Shown one piece after another: positions 53,376-62,396 of a stretch of 64,000 nucleotides of DNA. The stretch comes from Bacteroidota bacterium (GTDB taxonomy: Bacteria; Bacteroidota; Bacteroidia; Chitinophagales; Chitinophagaceae). How positions within the stretch are numbered: the stretch's first letter is position 1; each line of letters starts with the position of its first letter. Made by a program: the position numbers and the translations under genes. The notes beneath the pieces were generated by a model. It was not told the origin of the DNA. It did not search any database and saw only the letters and a list, made by a program, of their open reading frames with translations. The stretch covers positions 1-64,000 of the forward strand of contig JAEYWX010000012.1 in NCBI GenBank assembly GCA_023428755.1. Reading direction: 5' to 3'.

Positions 53376-54491
53376 TTATTGATTCAACATCAGCGGCATT
53401 ACCAGCATCAACACATCTTCCCCTTCGTTTTGCTCAGTGGGTTTAATGAGGCCGGCTTTGGTAGCTGTGCTCAATTCCATTTTCACTTCGTCTGTTTCAA
53501 CCGCATTCAACATCTCTACTAAAAATTTTGCGTTGAAAGCGATTTGCATGTCTTCACCATCGTATTGGCATTTCATACGTTCGTTCCCTTCAAAACTAAA
53601 ATCAACATCCTGTGCGGCCAATTGTAACTGGCTTCCGCTGATGCTTAATACCACCTGGTTGGTGCTCTTGTTACTGAACACACTTACACGGCGCAATGCA
53701 CCGGCCAGTTCGTTACGGCCGGCGATCATGCTGTATGGATTATCAGCCGGGATCACCACTTTGTAATCAGGAAAACGGGCATCGATCAACCGGCACACCA
53801 GTTCGGTTGTGCCATGCACCACAAACAAATGATTGCTGTTATAAGAAATTGTGATCTCATCGCCGTTATCAGGCAACGCTGTCTTTAATAAGTTCAATGG
53901 TTTTTTTGGAACGATGAAGTTTTCGCTCTTGGGGCAACTTACATCGGTACGCTTGTAACGCACCAAACGGTGTGCGTCTGTTGCAACAAAGGTCAAACCT
54001 TTTTTATCCAGTTCGAAATACACACCCGTCATGGCAGGACGCAGATCATCATTACTTACTGCAAACAATGTTTTGTTGATGGCGTTAACCAATGCAGAAG
54101 AGGTAGTGGTGAACGAAGTGGTATCATCCGCCACCGGTTCTTTCGGAAAGTTATCAGGGTTTTCGCCCATCACTTTATACTTACCGCTGTCGCTGGTAAT
54201 TTCAATTCCAAAGTTCTTATCAATATTAAACGTGAGCGGTTGATCCGGTAAATTCTTCAATGTATCCATAAGGATGCGTGCCGGAATACACACACGGCCA
54301 TTGTCTTTTGCTTCAATATCCATGTGGATCTTCATCACTGTTTCCAGGTCGGTAGCAACCACGGTAAGTTTGTTCTTATTGATCTCAAACAAAAAATCTT
54401 CCAGGATGGGCAATACCGTATTGGCATTGATTACACCATTGATCTGCTGCAGTTGTTTCAGTAAAGCCGATGACGAAACGATAAACTTCAT
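53376..54491 (-). CDS. dnaN: DNA polymerase III beta subunit (sliding clamp)
   Basis: The 371-residue, three-domain clamp forms a dimeric ring around DNA and tethers the polymerase. Typical segments: M-K-F-I-V-S-S at the start, a mid-protein T-D-x-H-R-L near residue 175, and a conserved C-terminal M-L-V-M-P-L-M. It lies about 9 kb from the candidate origin rather than next to dnaA, which is common outside Proteobacteria and Firmicutes. It is transcribed away from that origin. Confidence 0.95.
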   Translation of the reverse strand: MKFIVSSSALLKQLQQINGVINANTVLPILEDFLFEINKNKLTVVATDLETVMKIHMDIEAKDNGRVCIPARILMDTLKNLPDQPLTFNIDKNFGIEITSDSGKYKVMGENPDNFPKEPVADDTTSFTTTSSALVNAINKTLFAVSNDDLRPAMTGVYFELDKKGLTFVATDAHRLVRYKRTDVSCPKSENFIVPKKPLNLLKTALPDNGDEITISYNSNHLFVVHGTTELVCRLIDARFPDYKVVIPADNPYSMIAGRNELAGALRRVSVFSNKSTNQVVLSISGSQLQLAAQDVDFSFEGNERMKCQYDGEDMQIAFNAKFLVEMLNAVETDEVKMELSTATKAGLIKPTEQNEGEDVLMLVMPLMLNQ

Positions 54492-54679
54492 AACCTTGTT
54501 CTTAATTTAATAACGGGGAAGGTAAGGCATTTTTGCCTGTTACCGCTGCAAGATAAGGGTTAAATTATCAACTTGTTTTGTAGAAAAAACAAACGATTAT
54601 CCATGTTGCCGGTTCATGGAAAACAGGGAAACTTTCAGGCAAAATCGACGTACATTCGGCACTCATTTAATGCTTGCAA

Positions 54680-56005
54680 ATGCTGGATAAGTTATTTCAA
54701 TGGGTCAGGAAAAAAGAAAGCCCGGAAGCGGAAGCTCCACCCATCAGTTTTGGACGTTACAGCGACAATAACAAAACCTTGCTGAAAACAAAACGCTGGG
54801 CCGATGCCGATAACCTGTTTAAAGAAAACAAACATCACGAAAGCATCGAAGCCTTCTTTGATTACCTGCGGGACGATACCATTCAAAATGTGCAAAGCTC
54901 CCGTAACGGTGCAGAAAATGTATTTCATTTTTTCCAGGGCAGCAAATTGGTGCGTGGCAGTTACAACGAAAACAGTTTAACAGCCGAAGTAACGCTTGCC
55001 CGTATGGCAAAACCTTCTGTGCCGGTTATGCGCCGGTTGCTGGAACAAAATTTCAACCTGTATTATTCCCGTTATGCCATGGAAGGCGACCGGCTTTGTA
55101 TGCGTTTTGATACAGAGATCAGCACGGCCAATCCCAACAAACTATATTATGCCTTTAAAGAACTGGCAACAAGGGCCGATAAACAGGACGATCTGCTGCT
55201 GCAGGATTTTCAAAACCTGCAACCCATCGATACCGAGCATATTGAAATAATTCCTGATGCGGAGAAAGAGATCAAATACAATTACCTGATGCAATGGATC
55301 AAGGAAACCGCGGAGGTAATTGAACCGTTGGATGCAGAAAAAATGAGCACGGCTATCACCTACCTGTTGCTCAACCTTGCTTACCGCATCGATTTTTTAC
55401 TGGTGCCCGAAGGCCGTTTGTTATACGATCTGGAAGATTTGGTAACCATTTATTTTGTGAAAGATGAAAAGCCGGTTCCGGAAAAGAACAAAGCCATGCT
55501 GCAGGCGTTTCTCAAAATCATGAATAAACCAAAGGAAGATGTATTCCCTTGTTTGTTCCGCAGCAAGCACAGCTTTGCCATTACACAACCGCAAACACAA
55601 AAAATAATTGCCGACAGCATTTTTGCTGCCAACCAGGCCATGGTTTGGTTCCGGGAAAACAATCATCCCTACATTGCCCAGCAGATCAGTGAATATGGCT
55701 TGGCCTATTGCCAATATAATTTCAGTTTGCCAAAACCGGTAAGCGATCTGTATCTCATCCTTATGAAAGTATCGTACGATGATTTTTTTCGTGAGCTTGG
55801 TTTTACGGAAGAACTCTACAACGGAGAGCGGAACCGTTTTAACCGTGAGCTGATTGAACAAAAGATCAAACAGATCATTAACCAGTGGAAAGAAAAATAT
55901 CCGCAGATCAATTTCAAAACAGAAAATCTGAAATACGACTCGTTGCTGAGTTTTACACAATCGTTTACTGCAGAAGTTGAGTTTGTGAATACCGAAGTGA
56001 AATGA
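54680..56005 (+). CDS. Unrecognised protein sharing a domain with its protease neighbour
   Basis: 441 residues from the ATG at 54680; no signal peptide, so cytosolic. A short basic N-terminus and a charged region lead to a domain at about 78-177 that ends L-A-T-R-A-D-K-Q-D-D-L-L-L-Q-D-F. The same pattern closes the next gene's product (F-Q-K-A-D-A-Y-D-D-L-L-K-K-D-F). The domain has a YbjN/secretion-chaperone-like look, but that is only an impression. The C-terminal half (about 200-441) is helical and unfamiliar. It is first in a two-gene unit, 28 bp before the protease gene. Confidence 0.7.
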   Translation: MLDKLFQWVRKKESPEAEAPPISFGRYSDNNKTLLKTKRWADADNLFKENKHHESIEAFFDYLRDDTIQNVQSSRNGAENVFHFFQGSKLVRGSYNENSLTAEVTLARMAKPSVPVMRRLLEQNFNLYYSRYAMEGDRLCMRFDTEISTANPNKLYYAFKELATRADKQDDLLLQDFQNLQPIDTEHIEIIPDAEKEIKYNYLMQWIKETAEVIEPLDAEKMSTAITYLLLNLAYRIDFLLVPEGRLLYDLEDLVTIYFVKDEKPVPEKNKAMLQAFLKIMNKPKEDVFPCLFRSKHSFAITQPQTQKIIADSIFAANQAMVWFRENNHPYIAQQISEYGLAYCQYNFSLPKPVSDLYLILMKVSYDDFFRELGFTEELYNGERNRFNRELIEQKIKQIINQWKEKYPQINFKTENLKYDSLLSFTQSFTAEVEFVNTEVK

Positions 56006-56033
56006 TTCATCCATAACAACAAAAAGTCCATCA

Positions 56034-57137
56034 ATGCCATCAGCGGTCGAGATAGTTGATTCATTTAAAGATGCCATCATCCAAATTGCCACGCAAACCG
56101 GCACGGGTACCGGTTTTTATTTAAAGCAATACGATCTGATCGTTACCAATAATCATGTGATTGATGGTAATGCAGAAGTTACCATTGCCGGCAAACTATT
56201 TGAAAAAGCATTGAGTCGTGTGTGGTACACCGACCGGAAACATGATCTTGCTTTTCTTCAACCTCCTGCTGAATTGGAGTTACCTTCCATTACGCTGGGC
56301 GAGTACGCCCGTTTGAAAGATGGCGATCCGGTGATTGCCATTGGACATCCGTACGGATTAAATTATACGGCCACGCAAGGTGTTATTTCAAAAGTGGATC
56401 GTGTGCGGGAAGGACTAAAGTACATACAAATTGACGCAGCCATCAACCCCGGCAACAGTGGTGGTCCTTTGGTGAATATGAACGGGGTGATCATTGGTGT
56501 AAACACGTTTATCATTCGTGGTGGCGATAATCTGGGCTTTGCATTACCCGAGCAGTATTTACGAACAGCATTGCAGATCTATGCACCATACAAAGGCCAG
56601 CCGTCAACACGCTGCCATGCCTGCGAGTTTTTGGTATTGCCCGAAAATTTAGACAGCGGAAAATATTGTCCGAGCTGCGGTACAGAAGTAAAATTGCCCG
56701 AGCTGCCGAAAGAAGAATACGAGCCGGTGGGCGTTGGTAAAACCATTGAAAATGTTCTCAAAGCATTGGGGAAAGATATTAAGCTGGCACGTGAAGGTGT
56801 AAACACCTGGAGTGTAAAAGAAGGCAGTGCAAAAATCATCATCCGGTATAATCCTGAAAATTATTTTATTGCCAGCGATGCCTATTTGTGTTTGCTGCCC
56901 AACGATACGTCCAAAATAAAACCGCTCTACGAGTTTTTGTTACAGGAAAATTATCACAACAAAGGCCTGGTGCTGAGTTGTGTAAATCAAAACATTGTTC
57001 TCAGCCGCATTATTTATGACCTTGATCTTGCACAGGAAAACGGCGAGCAATTATTTCTGCAGCTTTTCCAGAAAGCGGATGCTTACGACGATCTGCTGAA
57101 AAAAGATTTTGGCTGCCTGGAGCGGATCGAAGAATAA
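56034..57137 (+). CDS. Cytosolic trypsin-like serine protease with zinc ribbon and partner-shared domain
   Basis: The 367 residues have no signal peptide. Residues 1-180 are a trypsin-like (DegP-type) fold with a full triad: His41 (T-N-N-H-V-I), Asp71 (K-H-D-L-A-F) and Ser142 (P-G-N-S-G-G-P-L). A zinc ribbon follows (C194-x2-C197 and C212-x2-C215), then a domain at about 237-359 that resembles residues 78-177 of the upstream protein. There is no PDZ domain. Unlike classical DegP/HtrA proteases, which are exported, this one should act in the cytoplasm. The substrate is unknown; the partner is the obvious regulator or target. Confidence 0.82.
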   Translation: MPSAVEIVDSFKDAIIQIATQTGTGTGFYLKQYDLIVTNNHVIDGNAEVTIAGKLFEKALSRVWYTDRKHDLAFLQPPAELELPSITLGEYARLKDGDPVIAIGHPYGLNYTATQGVISKVDRVREGLKYIQIDAAINPGNSGGPLVNMNGVIIGVNTFIIRGGDNLGFALPEQYLRTALQIYAPYKGQPSTRCHACEFLVLPENLDSGKYCPSCGTEVKLPELPKEEYEPVGVGKTIENVLKALGKDIKLAREGVNTWSVKEGSAKIIIRYNPENYFIASDAYLCLLPNDTSKIKPLYEFLLQENYHNKGLVLSCVNQNIVLSRIIYDLDLAQENGEQLFLQLFQKADAYDDLLKKDFGCLERIEE

Positions 57138-57170
57138 ACCACAAGACACTGATCGGTCAAAAAACGAACA

Positions 57171-57204
57171 GTTGATCGTTTTTAACGGTCTTACCCTACT
57201 TTTG
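57171..57204 (+). promoter_or_regulatory. Promoter of the aminotransferase gene
   Basis: GTTG (57171-57174) lies 22 bp before TACTTTTG (57197-57204), which matches TAnnTTTG exactly. The ATG follows 20 bp later at 57225. Confidence 0.6.
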
Positions 57205-57224
57205 CGGTTTCTTAAAATTGAAGT

Positions 57225-58481
57225 ATGAAGCTTTCCCATCTCGCTGAAACATTGGTAGGTTCTGAAATTGTGAAACTGGGCAACCAGATCAAAGAGCGTA
57301 TGCGCCAGGGTGAGCATATTTATAATTTCACCATTGGTGATTTCGACAGCAGCGTATTTCCCATTCCGCAAGAGTTGGAAGATGAGATCATTGCCGCTTA
57401 CAAACATCACTTTACAACCTACCCGGCTGCAGAAGGAATTTTAGAGCTTCGTAAAAGCGTGTCGCAGTTTTTAAAAGAACGTGAAGGATTGGACTACGGG
57501 GTGAATGAAATACAGATTGCAGCTGGTGGACGTCCTTTGATCTATTCTATTTTTCGTGCGTTGGTTGATAAAGGCGATCGGGTGATCTATGCCGCTCCTT
57601 CATGGAACAACAATCACTATGCTCATTTTACCGATGCTGAACATGTGTTGATCGAGGCCACCGCACAAAATAATTTTATGCCAACGGCCGATGAGATCAA
57701 GCCGCATTTGAAAGGAGCAACCCTGTTGTGTTTGTGTACACCGCAAAACCCAACAGGTACCATGTTTCCAAAAGAAGAGCTGGAAAAAATATGCGACCTC
57801 ATCCTTGCAGAAAATGCAACACGTGCAGAAGGCGAAAAGAAATTATTTCTCATGTTCGATCAGATGTATTGGACATTGACCTTTGGTGAAAATGTTCATT
57901 ACAATCCTGTTTCACTGCGTCCTGCCATGCGTGATGTTACCGTGTTTGTAGATGGTATCAGTAAAGTGTTTGCAGCAACGGGTGTACGTGTAGGTTGGGC
58001 GCTGGGTCCGGAGCTCATTATTGCAAAAATAAAAGCAATCCTGTCGCATGTTGGTGCGTGGGCACCGATGGCTGAGCAGAAAGCAACAGCCAATTATTTA
58101 TTACAGAAAGATCAGATCGACCGATACCTCGTCAATTTCAAACAGGAAATTTATTACCGACTGGAAGAAATCTCCAAAGGCTTTCTGCAAATGAAAAACG
58201 AAGGGTTCAATGTAGATGTGATTGCACCACAGGGCGCTATTTATTTGACCATCAAAGTTGATCTGGTTGGAAAGAAAAAAGCAGATGGAACTACTTTGCA
58301 AACACAGTCGGATGTAACACAATACCTGCTCGATGAAGCAAAGCTGGCCATTGTTCCGTTTTATGCATTTGGTGCTGAGCGCACTTCACCCTGGTATCGC
58401 TTAAGTGTGGGTACTTGCCGTAAAGAAGAAATTCCGCAGTTTTTAGGAAAGCTGAAAGAGGCGATGCAGAAGTTGAGTTGA
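57225..58481 (+). CDS. Class I/II pyridoxal-phosphate aminotransferase
   Basis: The 418-residue fold-type I enzyme has C-T-P-Q-N-P-T-G-T near residue 168, and the PLP lysine in D-G-I-S-K-V-F-A-A-T-G-V-R-V-G-W near residue 246. It is related to aspartate/aromatic aminotransferases; the substrate is not decided by sequence. It has its own promoter 20-50 bp upstream, so it is independent of the protease pair. Confidence 0.87.
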   Translation: MKLSHLAETLVGSEIVKLGNQIKERMRQGEHIYNFTIGDFDSSVFPIPQELEDEIIAAYKHHFTTYPAAEGILELRKSVSQFLKEREGLDYGVNEIQIAAGGRPLIYSIFRALVDKGDRVIYAAPSWNNNHYAHFTDAEHVLIEATAQNNFMPTADEIKPHLKGATLLCLCTPQNPTGTMFPKEELEKICDLILAENATRAEGEKKLFLMFDQMYWTLTFGENVHYNPVSLRPAMRDVTVFVDGISKVFAATGVRVGWALGPELIIAKIKAILSHVGAWAPMAEQKATANYLLQKDQIDRYLVNFKQEIYYRLEEISKGFLQMKNEGFNVDVIAPQGAIYLTIKVDLVGKKKADGTTLQTQSDVTQYLLDEAKLAIVPFYAFGAERTSPWYRLSVGTCRKEEIPQFLGKLKEAMQKLS

Positions 58482-58497
58482 TCGATTAGAACCAAAC

Positions 58498-58525
58498 TGG
58501 CAATGGGCAATAATCAATAGGCAAA
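58498..58525. repeat. Heptamer repeat with CAAT core
   Basis: Four 7-bp units (TGGCAAT, GGGCAAT, AATCAAT, AGGCAAA) lie just past the aminotransferase stop. CAAT is the reverse complement of the ATTG core in the heptamers at 41009-41036. Confidence 0.6.
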
Positions 58526-58542
58526 ATTGCTTACAATGTTGG

Positions 58543-59010
58543 TTATCGCTTAATTCGTATTAATCCGCTTTCATCAGCAATTACCAATTTTCCTTCGTGT
58601 AAAATTTCCACGGCTGTTCGGCTGCACACCTGGTTAAAACCACAATAACTTTTTACCAAAATGTATTGCAGCGGCTCATCTTTTATTTGCAGCGCCATGG
58701 TGTCGGTACAACCCATTGTGTACAATTGTTTTTTATTGGTATCGGTTACAAACTGCATTTGCGTGTAAGGTGAGTTGCTTTTTCCAAACAGCTTAATATC
58801 ACTTACTGATAAGGTTGGGTTGCTGCCAAACAATAAATCGGCCCCGGTTTTTTCATCTACGACTGTAAATCTGAAATAGCTCCAGTAAGCAACGCATATT
58901 ACATCTGGATTGGAACCCTTATCACGACATGTAAATCCGCTTTGCGGCTCTTTTTTGCACGAAATGAAGATGCTTACAATCGTTGAAATGATGAGATGGT
59001 TCTTTTTCAT
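58543..59010 (-). CDS. Small lipoprotein of unknown function
   Basis: 155 residues from the ATG at 59010, giving the lipobox I-S-C after a short hydrophobic leader (Cys18), followed by K-K-E-P. The mature part has five further Cys, which could form disulfides outside the cytoplasm, and a beta-rich look (R-F-T-V-V-D-E-K-T-G-A-D-L-L-F-G). No family is recognised. The alternative start at 59049 would bury the signal. Confidence 0.65.
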   Translation of the reverse strand: MKKNHLIISTIVSIFISCKKEPQSGFTCRDKGSNPDVICVAYWSYFRFTVVDEKTGADLLFGSNPTLSVSDIKLFGKSNSPYTQMQFVTDTNKKQLYTMGCTDTMALQIKDEPLQYILVKSYCGFNQVCSRTAVEILHEGKLVIADESGLIRIKR

Positions 59011-59066
59011 ACTAAAATGACAACAAAACAAATAATTTCGTTGCAGCAACTTCCTTCAACTACAGT

Positions 59067-59393
59067 ATGAATATTGAAACCATACGGGATTATTGTCTGT
59101 CGAAACCGGGTGTCGAAGAAACGTTGCCGTTTGGACCGGATGTAATTGTGTTTAAAGTAAATAACAAATCGTTCCTGTTACTGCCGTTGGATACAGAGCA
59201 GCTTCGGTTCAACGTAAAATGTGATCCTGATCTGGCACTTGAGCTGCGTGAACAGTATGCCTGTGTGTTACCCGGCTGGCACATGAATAAAAAACATTGG
59301 AATACCATTGTGGTGGATGGTTCAGCTCCGTCCAAAATCATTTTTGAATGGATCGATCATTCGTATGATCTGGTAAAGGCAAAAAAGAAATAA
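59067..59393 (+). CDS. MmcQ/YjbR family protein
   Basis: The 108 residues start I-R-D-Y-C-L-S-K-P-G-V-E-E-T-L-P-F-G and include F-N-V-K-C-D-P and P-G-W-H-M-N-K-K-H-W-N-T, the full YjbR signature. The fold resembles a double-wing DNA-binding domain, but no function is established. It is standalone. Confidence 0.88.
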   Translation: MNIETIRDYCLSKPGVEETLPFGPDVIVFKVNNKSFLLLPLDTEQLRFNVKCDPDLALELREQYACVLPGWHMNKKHWNTIVVDGSAPSKIIFEWIDHSYDLVKAKKK

Positions 59394-59404
59394 GTGCTGC
59401 TGTT

Positions 59405-60718
59405 TTATTTCACTGCATCTTCAAAATAAACATTCATCTCTTTTTGTTGCAAACGAATCTGCAGCCAGTTGCGGATCTTTGTTTTATCAGCAGTTGAAAT
59501 ACGGCCGGGCAATGTAGTAAAAGCTACAATGGGTTTGGCAATGCTTTTTTTAGCACTGTCGCTATACTCGATCGATTCTGCATAGAGGCAGCTGTTTACA
59601 CCGGGATAGGTTGTTTGTATCTCTTTCAATAATTGAGCTCCGAGTTGCTGTCGTTGCTGAATACTGTCTTTTCGCTTTTCATTTTGTTCAATGGAAAAGG
59701 TAAGTGCACTGATCTTACTTTTCAGCAGTTCGTTTTCATCCAGTTGTTTTTCGTTGAGTGAAAATCCCTGGTCAAAGATCAATTCAGCATCAGCCAGGTT
59801 AAAATCTTTTGCCTTATTAATAATTTCCTGTTTTGTTTCCTTACTCATTGTATTGCCACCATACACCAGGCGAATACTTTTTTTAGCAGCGTTGATCTCG
59901 TTTTTCAACAGGTAAGCGCCGCCACTTAATAATACACTGTTGGTAAACTGCTTTGCACTTTCAGTAAAGCGTTCTTTTTGCACAAGCTGATAACCAAAAT
60001 AAATACTGGGCAACAACGTAACGGCAATAATGAACGAAATGTAATGATTCACTCTTTTTTTCTGCCCCGGATCTACCAGTGTCCGTATCGGAAACTTTAA
60101 TGCCTGCGACATTACAACCGATGAAATCCCAATAAACACTGTGTTGATTGTAAACAAATAAAATGCACCGAAGAAAAAGGAGAACTGCCCCGTTGCTAAT
60201 CCATAGCCAGCCGTACAAAGCGGCGGCATCAATGCAGTAGCAATTGCAACACCTGGCAATACGTTGCCTTTCATTCTGCTGCTGATGGCTACAATGCCGG
60301 CCAGTCCACCAAACAAAGCAATCAATACATCATAAATGGTTGGGCTGGTTCGTGCCAGTAATTCAGAATGTGCCGTTGATACGGGGCTGATTGTAAAATA
60401 CAAGGTAGAAGCAGCAAGACTGGCTACTACCGCAAACAAAAAATTGCGAAGTGCCCTTCGGAATAATTCAAAGTTGTACGTTGCCAAACTATAACCCATT
60501 CCATTAATGGGACCCATTAACGGTGATATTAACATCGCACCAATAATTACCGCTGTTGAGTTGGTATTTAACCCAACCGATGCTACAACAATTGCAAACA
60601 CAAGGATCCATAAATTGGTGCCTTTAAACGCAATGCCCCGTTCAATTTCTGTATGAATAGTATCAAAATCTTCCAACTCATCCCTGATATCGATATAGTG
60701 CAAAAATTTTCTGAGCAT
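59405..60718 (-). CDS. DUF389 membrane protein
   Basis: About 437 residues from the ATG at 60718. The N-terminal membrane region has the DUF389 segments N-T-N-S-T-A-V-I-I-G-A-M-L-I-S-P-L-M-G-P (about 47-66) and A-L-M-P-P-L-C near residue 165, with six or so helices (30-245). It continues in a soluble C-terminal domain with a coiled-coil stretch (about 315-360). Function is unknown. An upstream TTG at 60766 would lie inside a perfect palindrome and was rejected. Confidence 0.83.
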   Translation of the reverse strand: MLRKFLHYIDIRDELEDFDTIHTEIERGIAFKGTNLWILVFAIVVASVGLNTNSTAVIIGAMLISPLMGPINGMGYSLATYNFELFRRALRNFLFAVVASLAASTLYFTISPVSTAHSELLARTSPTIYDVLIALFGGLAGIVAISSRMKGNVLPGVAIATALMPPLCTAGYGLATGQFSFFFGAFYLFTINTVFIGISSVVMSQALKFPIRTLVDPGQKKRVNHYISFIIAVTLLPSIYFGYQLVQKERFTESAKQFTNSVLLSGGAYLLKNEINAAKKSIRLVYGGNTMSKETKQEIINKAKDFNLADAELIFDQGFSLNEKQLDENELLKSKISALTFSIEQNEKRKDSIQQRQQLGAQLLKEIQTTYPGVNSCLYAESIEYSDSAKKSIAKPIVAFTTLPGRISTADKTKIRNWLQIRLQQKEMNVYFEDAVK

Positions 60719-60749
60719 CGGTTTGTTTTTTGGTTGAAGAGTAAATAAA

Positions 60750-60777
60750 GCAACGAACAGTTGCAACTGTTCGTTGC
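60750..60777 (-). terminator. Perfect 28-bp palindrome
   Basis: GCAACGAACAGTTG (60750-60763) is followed at once by its reverse complement (60764-60777). On the minus strand TTTATTT follows, so it can terminate the DUF1080 gene; it also lies about 30 bp before the DUF389 start. Confidence 0.65.
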
Positions 60778-60784
60778 AGATATA

Positions 60785-61417
60785 CTATAAAATCTTTACG
60801 GCAATATTTTTATATAACACTTTACTTTTTGGATCGTGCCCCTGCAAAGCAATGGTTCCGCTGCTGAGCAACCGTTGTTCCATTCCTTTTGGACGGGTTG
60901 GATTTTCAGGTTCGGTATAATCGTTTACCAGCTGATCGTTGATTTTTACTTTTATATTTTTGCCATTTACTATAATATGCATGGTAAACCATTCATCATC
61001 TTTTACAAACACTTCTTTCAAATCCTGTATGGCGTATAAACTGGCGGTACGTCTCCAATCGGTTTGTGAATTATTTACCTGTACTTCATATCCTTTTTTG
61101 GGCCACGAGCTTTCCTGGTATTCTGTATGAAAATACACACCTGAATTTGCACCCGGTTTTGTCATTACATCCAGTTTTAATTCAAAGTTTATAAAGTTGT
61201 GGTTACCTGTTTCACCATCATAAAACAGGTGTGCTACATTTCCATTTACAGCAATAGCACCTTCTTCTACTTTAAACGTTTCTGCATTAGCTCCCACTTT
61301 CCAGCCTTTCAACGTTTTGCCATCAAAAAGAGATATCCATTCTCCTTTTTTCTGTGGATTTTTAACAGCAAACGAAAGAGTAACAAACAGGATGCATAGT
61401 AAAAGAATGTTGCGCAT
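60785..61417 (-). CDS. Exported DUF1080 (3-keto-disaccharide hydrolase family) protein
   Basis: The 210 residues have a signal peptide (to about residue 18) and the concanavalin-like DUF1080 fold: W-I-S-L-F-D-G-K-T-L-K-G-W-K near residue 27, F-E-L-K-L-D near residue 76, G-A-N-S-G-V-Y-F-H near residue 88, and a closing G-x-I-A-L-Q-G-H. Members hydrolyse 3-keto-glycosides or bind glycans outside the cell. Its neighbour is a DUF389 gene, not a sugar locus. Confidence 0.86.
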   Translation of the reverse strand: MRNILLLCILFVTLSFAVKNPQKKGEWISLFDGKTLKGWKVGANAETFKVEEGAIAVNGNVAHLFYDGETGNHNFINFELKLDVMTKPGANSGVYFHTEYQESSWPKKGYEVQVNNSQTDWRRTASLYAIQDLKEVFVKDDEWFTMHIIVNGKNIKVKINDQLVNDYTEPENPTRPKGMEQRLLSSGTIALQGHDPKSKVLYKNIAVKIL

Positions 61418-61489
61418 AAAATTATTGTTTGTGTAATTGTTTCTCTAAATTATCAAATATGTTTTTGTAACCGGCTTTTCTTTGTGCGG

Positions 61490-61518
61490 TTGCTTCTGCA
61501 AATCTTATTTTACATTTG
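61490..61518 (+). promoter_or_regulatory. kdsB promoter, very close to the start codon
   Basis: TTG (61490-61492) lies 18 bp before TACATTTG (61511-61518), a perfect TAnnTTTG. The ATG is only 4 bp further on, so the mRNA would have almost no leader. Confidence 0.5.
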
Positions 61519-61522
61519 TTAC

Positions 61523-62239
61523 ATGCGCATCATTGCTGTTATTCCCGCCCGTTATGCAGCCACCCGTTTTCCTGCAAAACTCATGCAGTTATTGGGTGAT
61601 AAAACAGTTATTCGTCATACATATGATAATACTGTAGCAACTGATTTGTTCGATGAAGTATTGGTTGTTACTGACAGTGATATCATTTATCATGAAATTA
61701 CAAGCAATGGAGGTAAAGCTGTGATGAGTGTATACGAACACGACAGCGGTACCGATCGTATTGCCGAAGCTGTAAAGGATATGGATGTGGATGTGATCAT
61801 TAATATACAGGGTGATGAACCGTTTGTTCAAAAAGAATCGCTCCAGAAATTATGTGCGTTGTTTGCTGATGCAACAGTAGAAGTTGGTTCTTTAATGCAT
61901 CTCATCACTTATCACGAACAGATCAGCGATCCGAATTGTGTAAAAGTGGTGGTAAATAAACAAATGAATGCTTTGTACTTCAGCCGCAGTGTAATTCCTT
62001 ACCAGCGGGATGAATCAGTAACTGTGCCGTATTATAAACATATTGGCATGTATGGATTTCGTAAAAAAACGCTTCTTGCATTCACCCAATTACCGGCCTC
62101 TTTGCTGGAAAAAACAGAAAAATTAGAGCAATTGCGGCTGTTGGAGAACGGAATTTCGATCCGGATGGCTGTTACTGAACCGGTTGGTGTATCCATTGAT
62201 ACTCCGGCAGATCTGGAGAAGGCACGGAAATTACTCTAA
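61523..62239 (+). CDS. kdsB: 3-deoxy-manno-octulosonate cytidylyltransferase
   Basis: 238 residues from the ATG at 61523 (M-R-I-I-A-V-I-P-A-R-Y-A-A-T-R-F-P-A-K); a GTG 39 bp earlier would add a hydrophobic run not seen in the family. Key motifs: N-I-Q-G-D-E-P-F near residue 93 (CTP/metal binding) and H-I-G-M-Y-G-F-R-K near residue 174. It activates Kdo with CTP for lipopolysaccharide inner-core assembly. It is monocistronic. Confidence 0.94.
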   Translation: MRIIAVIPARYAATRFPAKLMQLLGDKTVIRHTYDNTVATDLFDEVLVVTDSDIIYHEITSNGGKAVMSVYEHDSGTDRIAEAVKDMDVDVIINIQGDEPFVQKESLQKLCALFADATVEVGSLMHLITYHEQISDPNCVKVVVNKQMNALYFSRSVIPYQRDESVTVPYYKHIGMYGFRKKTLLAFTQLPASLLEKTEKLEQLRLLENGISIRMAVTEPVGVSIDTPADLEKARKLL

Positions 62240-62342
62240 GTAAAAACCGCTAACTTTTAAAAAAAACCGCAAAACATTTTCAGATTCTCGAAAACGTTTC
62301 TATCTTACACTCGGTTTTTCATAGGATATTGGATTTTAAAAC

Positions 62343-62371
62343 GGGGCAGGATTTCTATCTGGCCCCTTTTT
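62343..62371 (+). terminator. kdsB terminator
   Basis: GGGGCAGGAT (62343-62352) pairs with ATCTGGCCCC (62357-62366) with one mismatch and one G-U; TTTTTT follows. Confidence 0.75.
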
Positions 62372-62396
62372 TATTTTATACCCTTTCCGGAAAAAA

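Noticed and set aside
55421..56104. 227-codon frame antisense to the 441-aa protein gene
   Set aside because: It lies opposite a longer frame with good codon use and a paired neighbour, and its translation (Phe/Ile-rich, no motif) looks like an antisense shadow.
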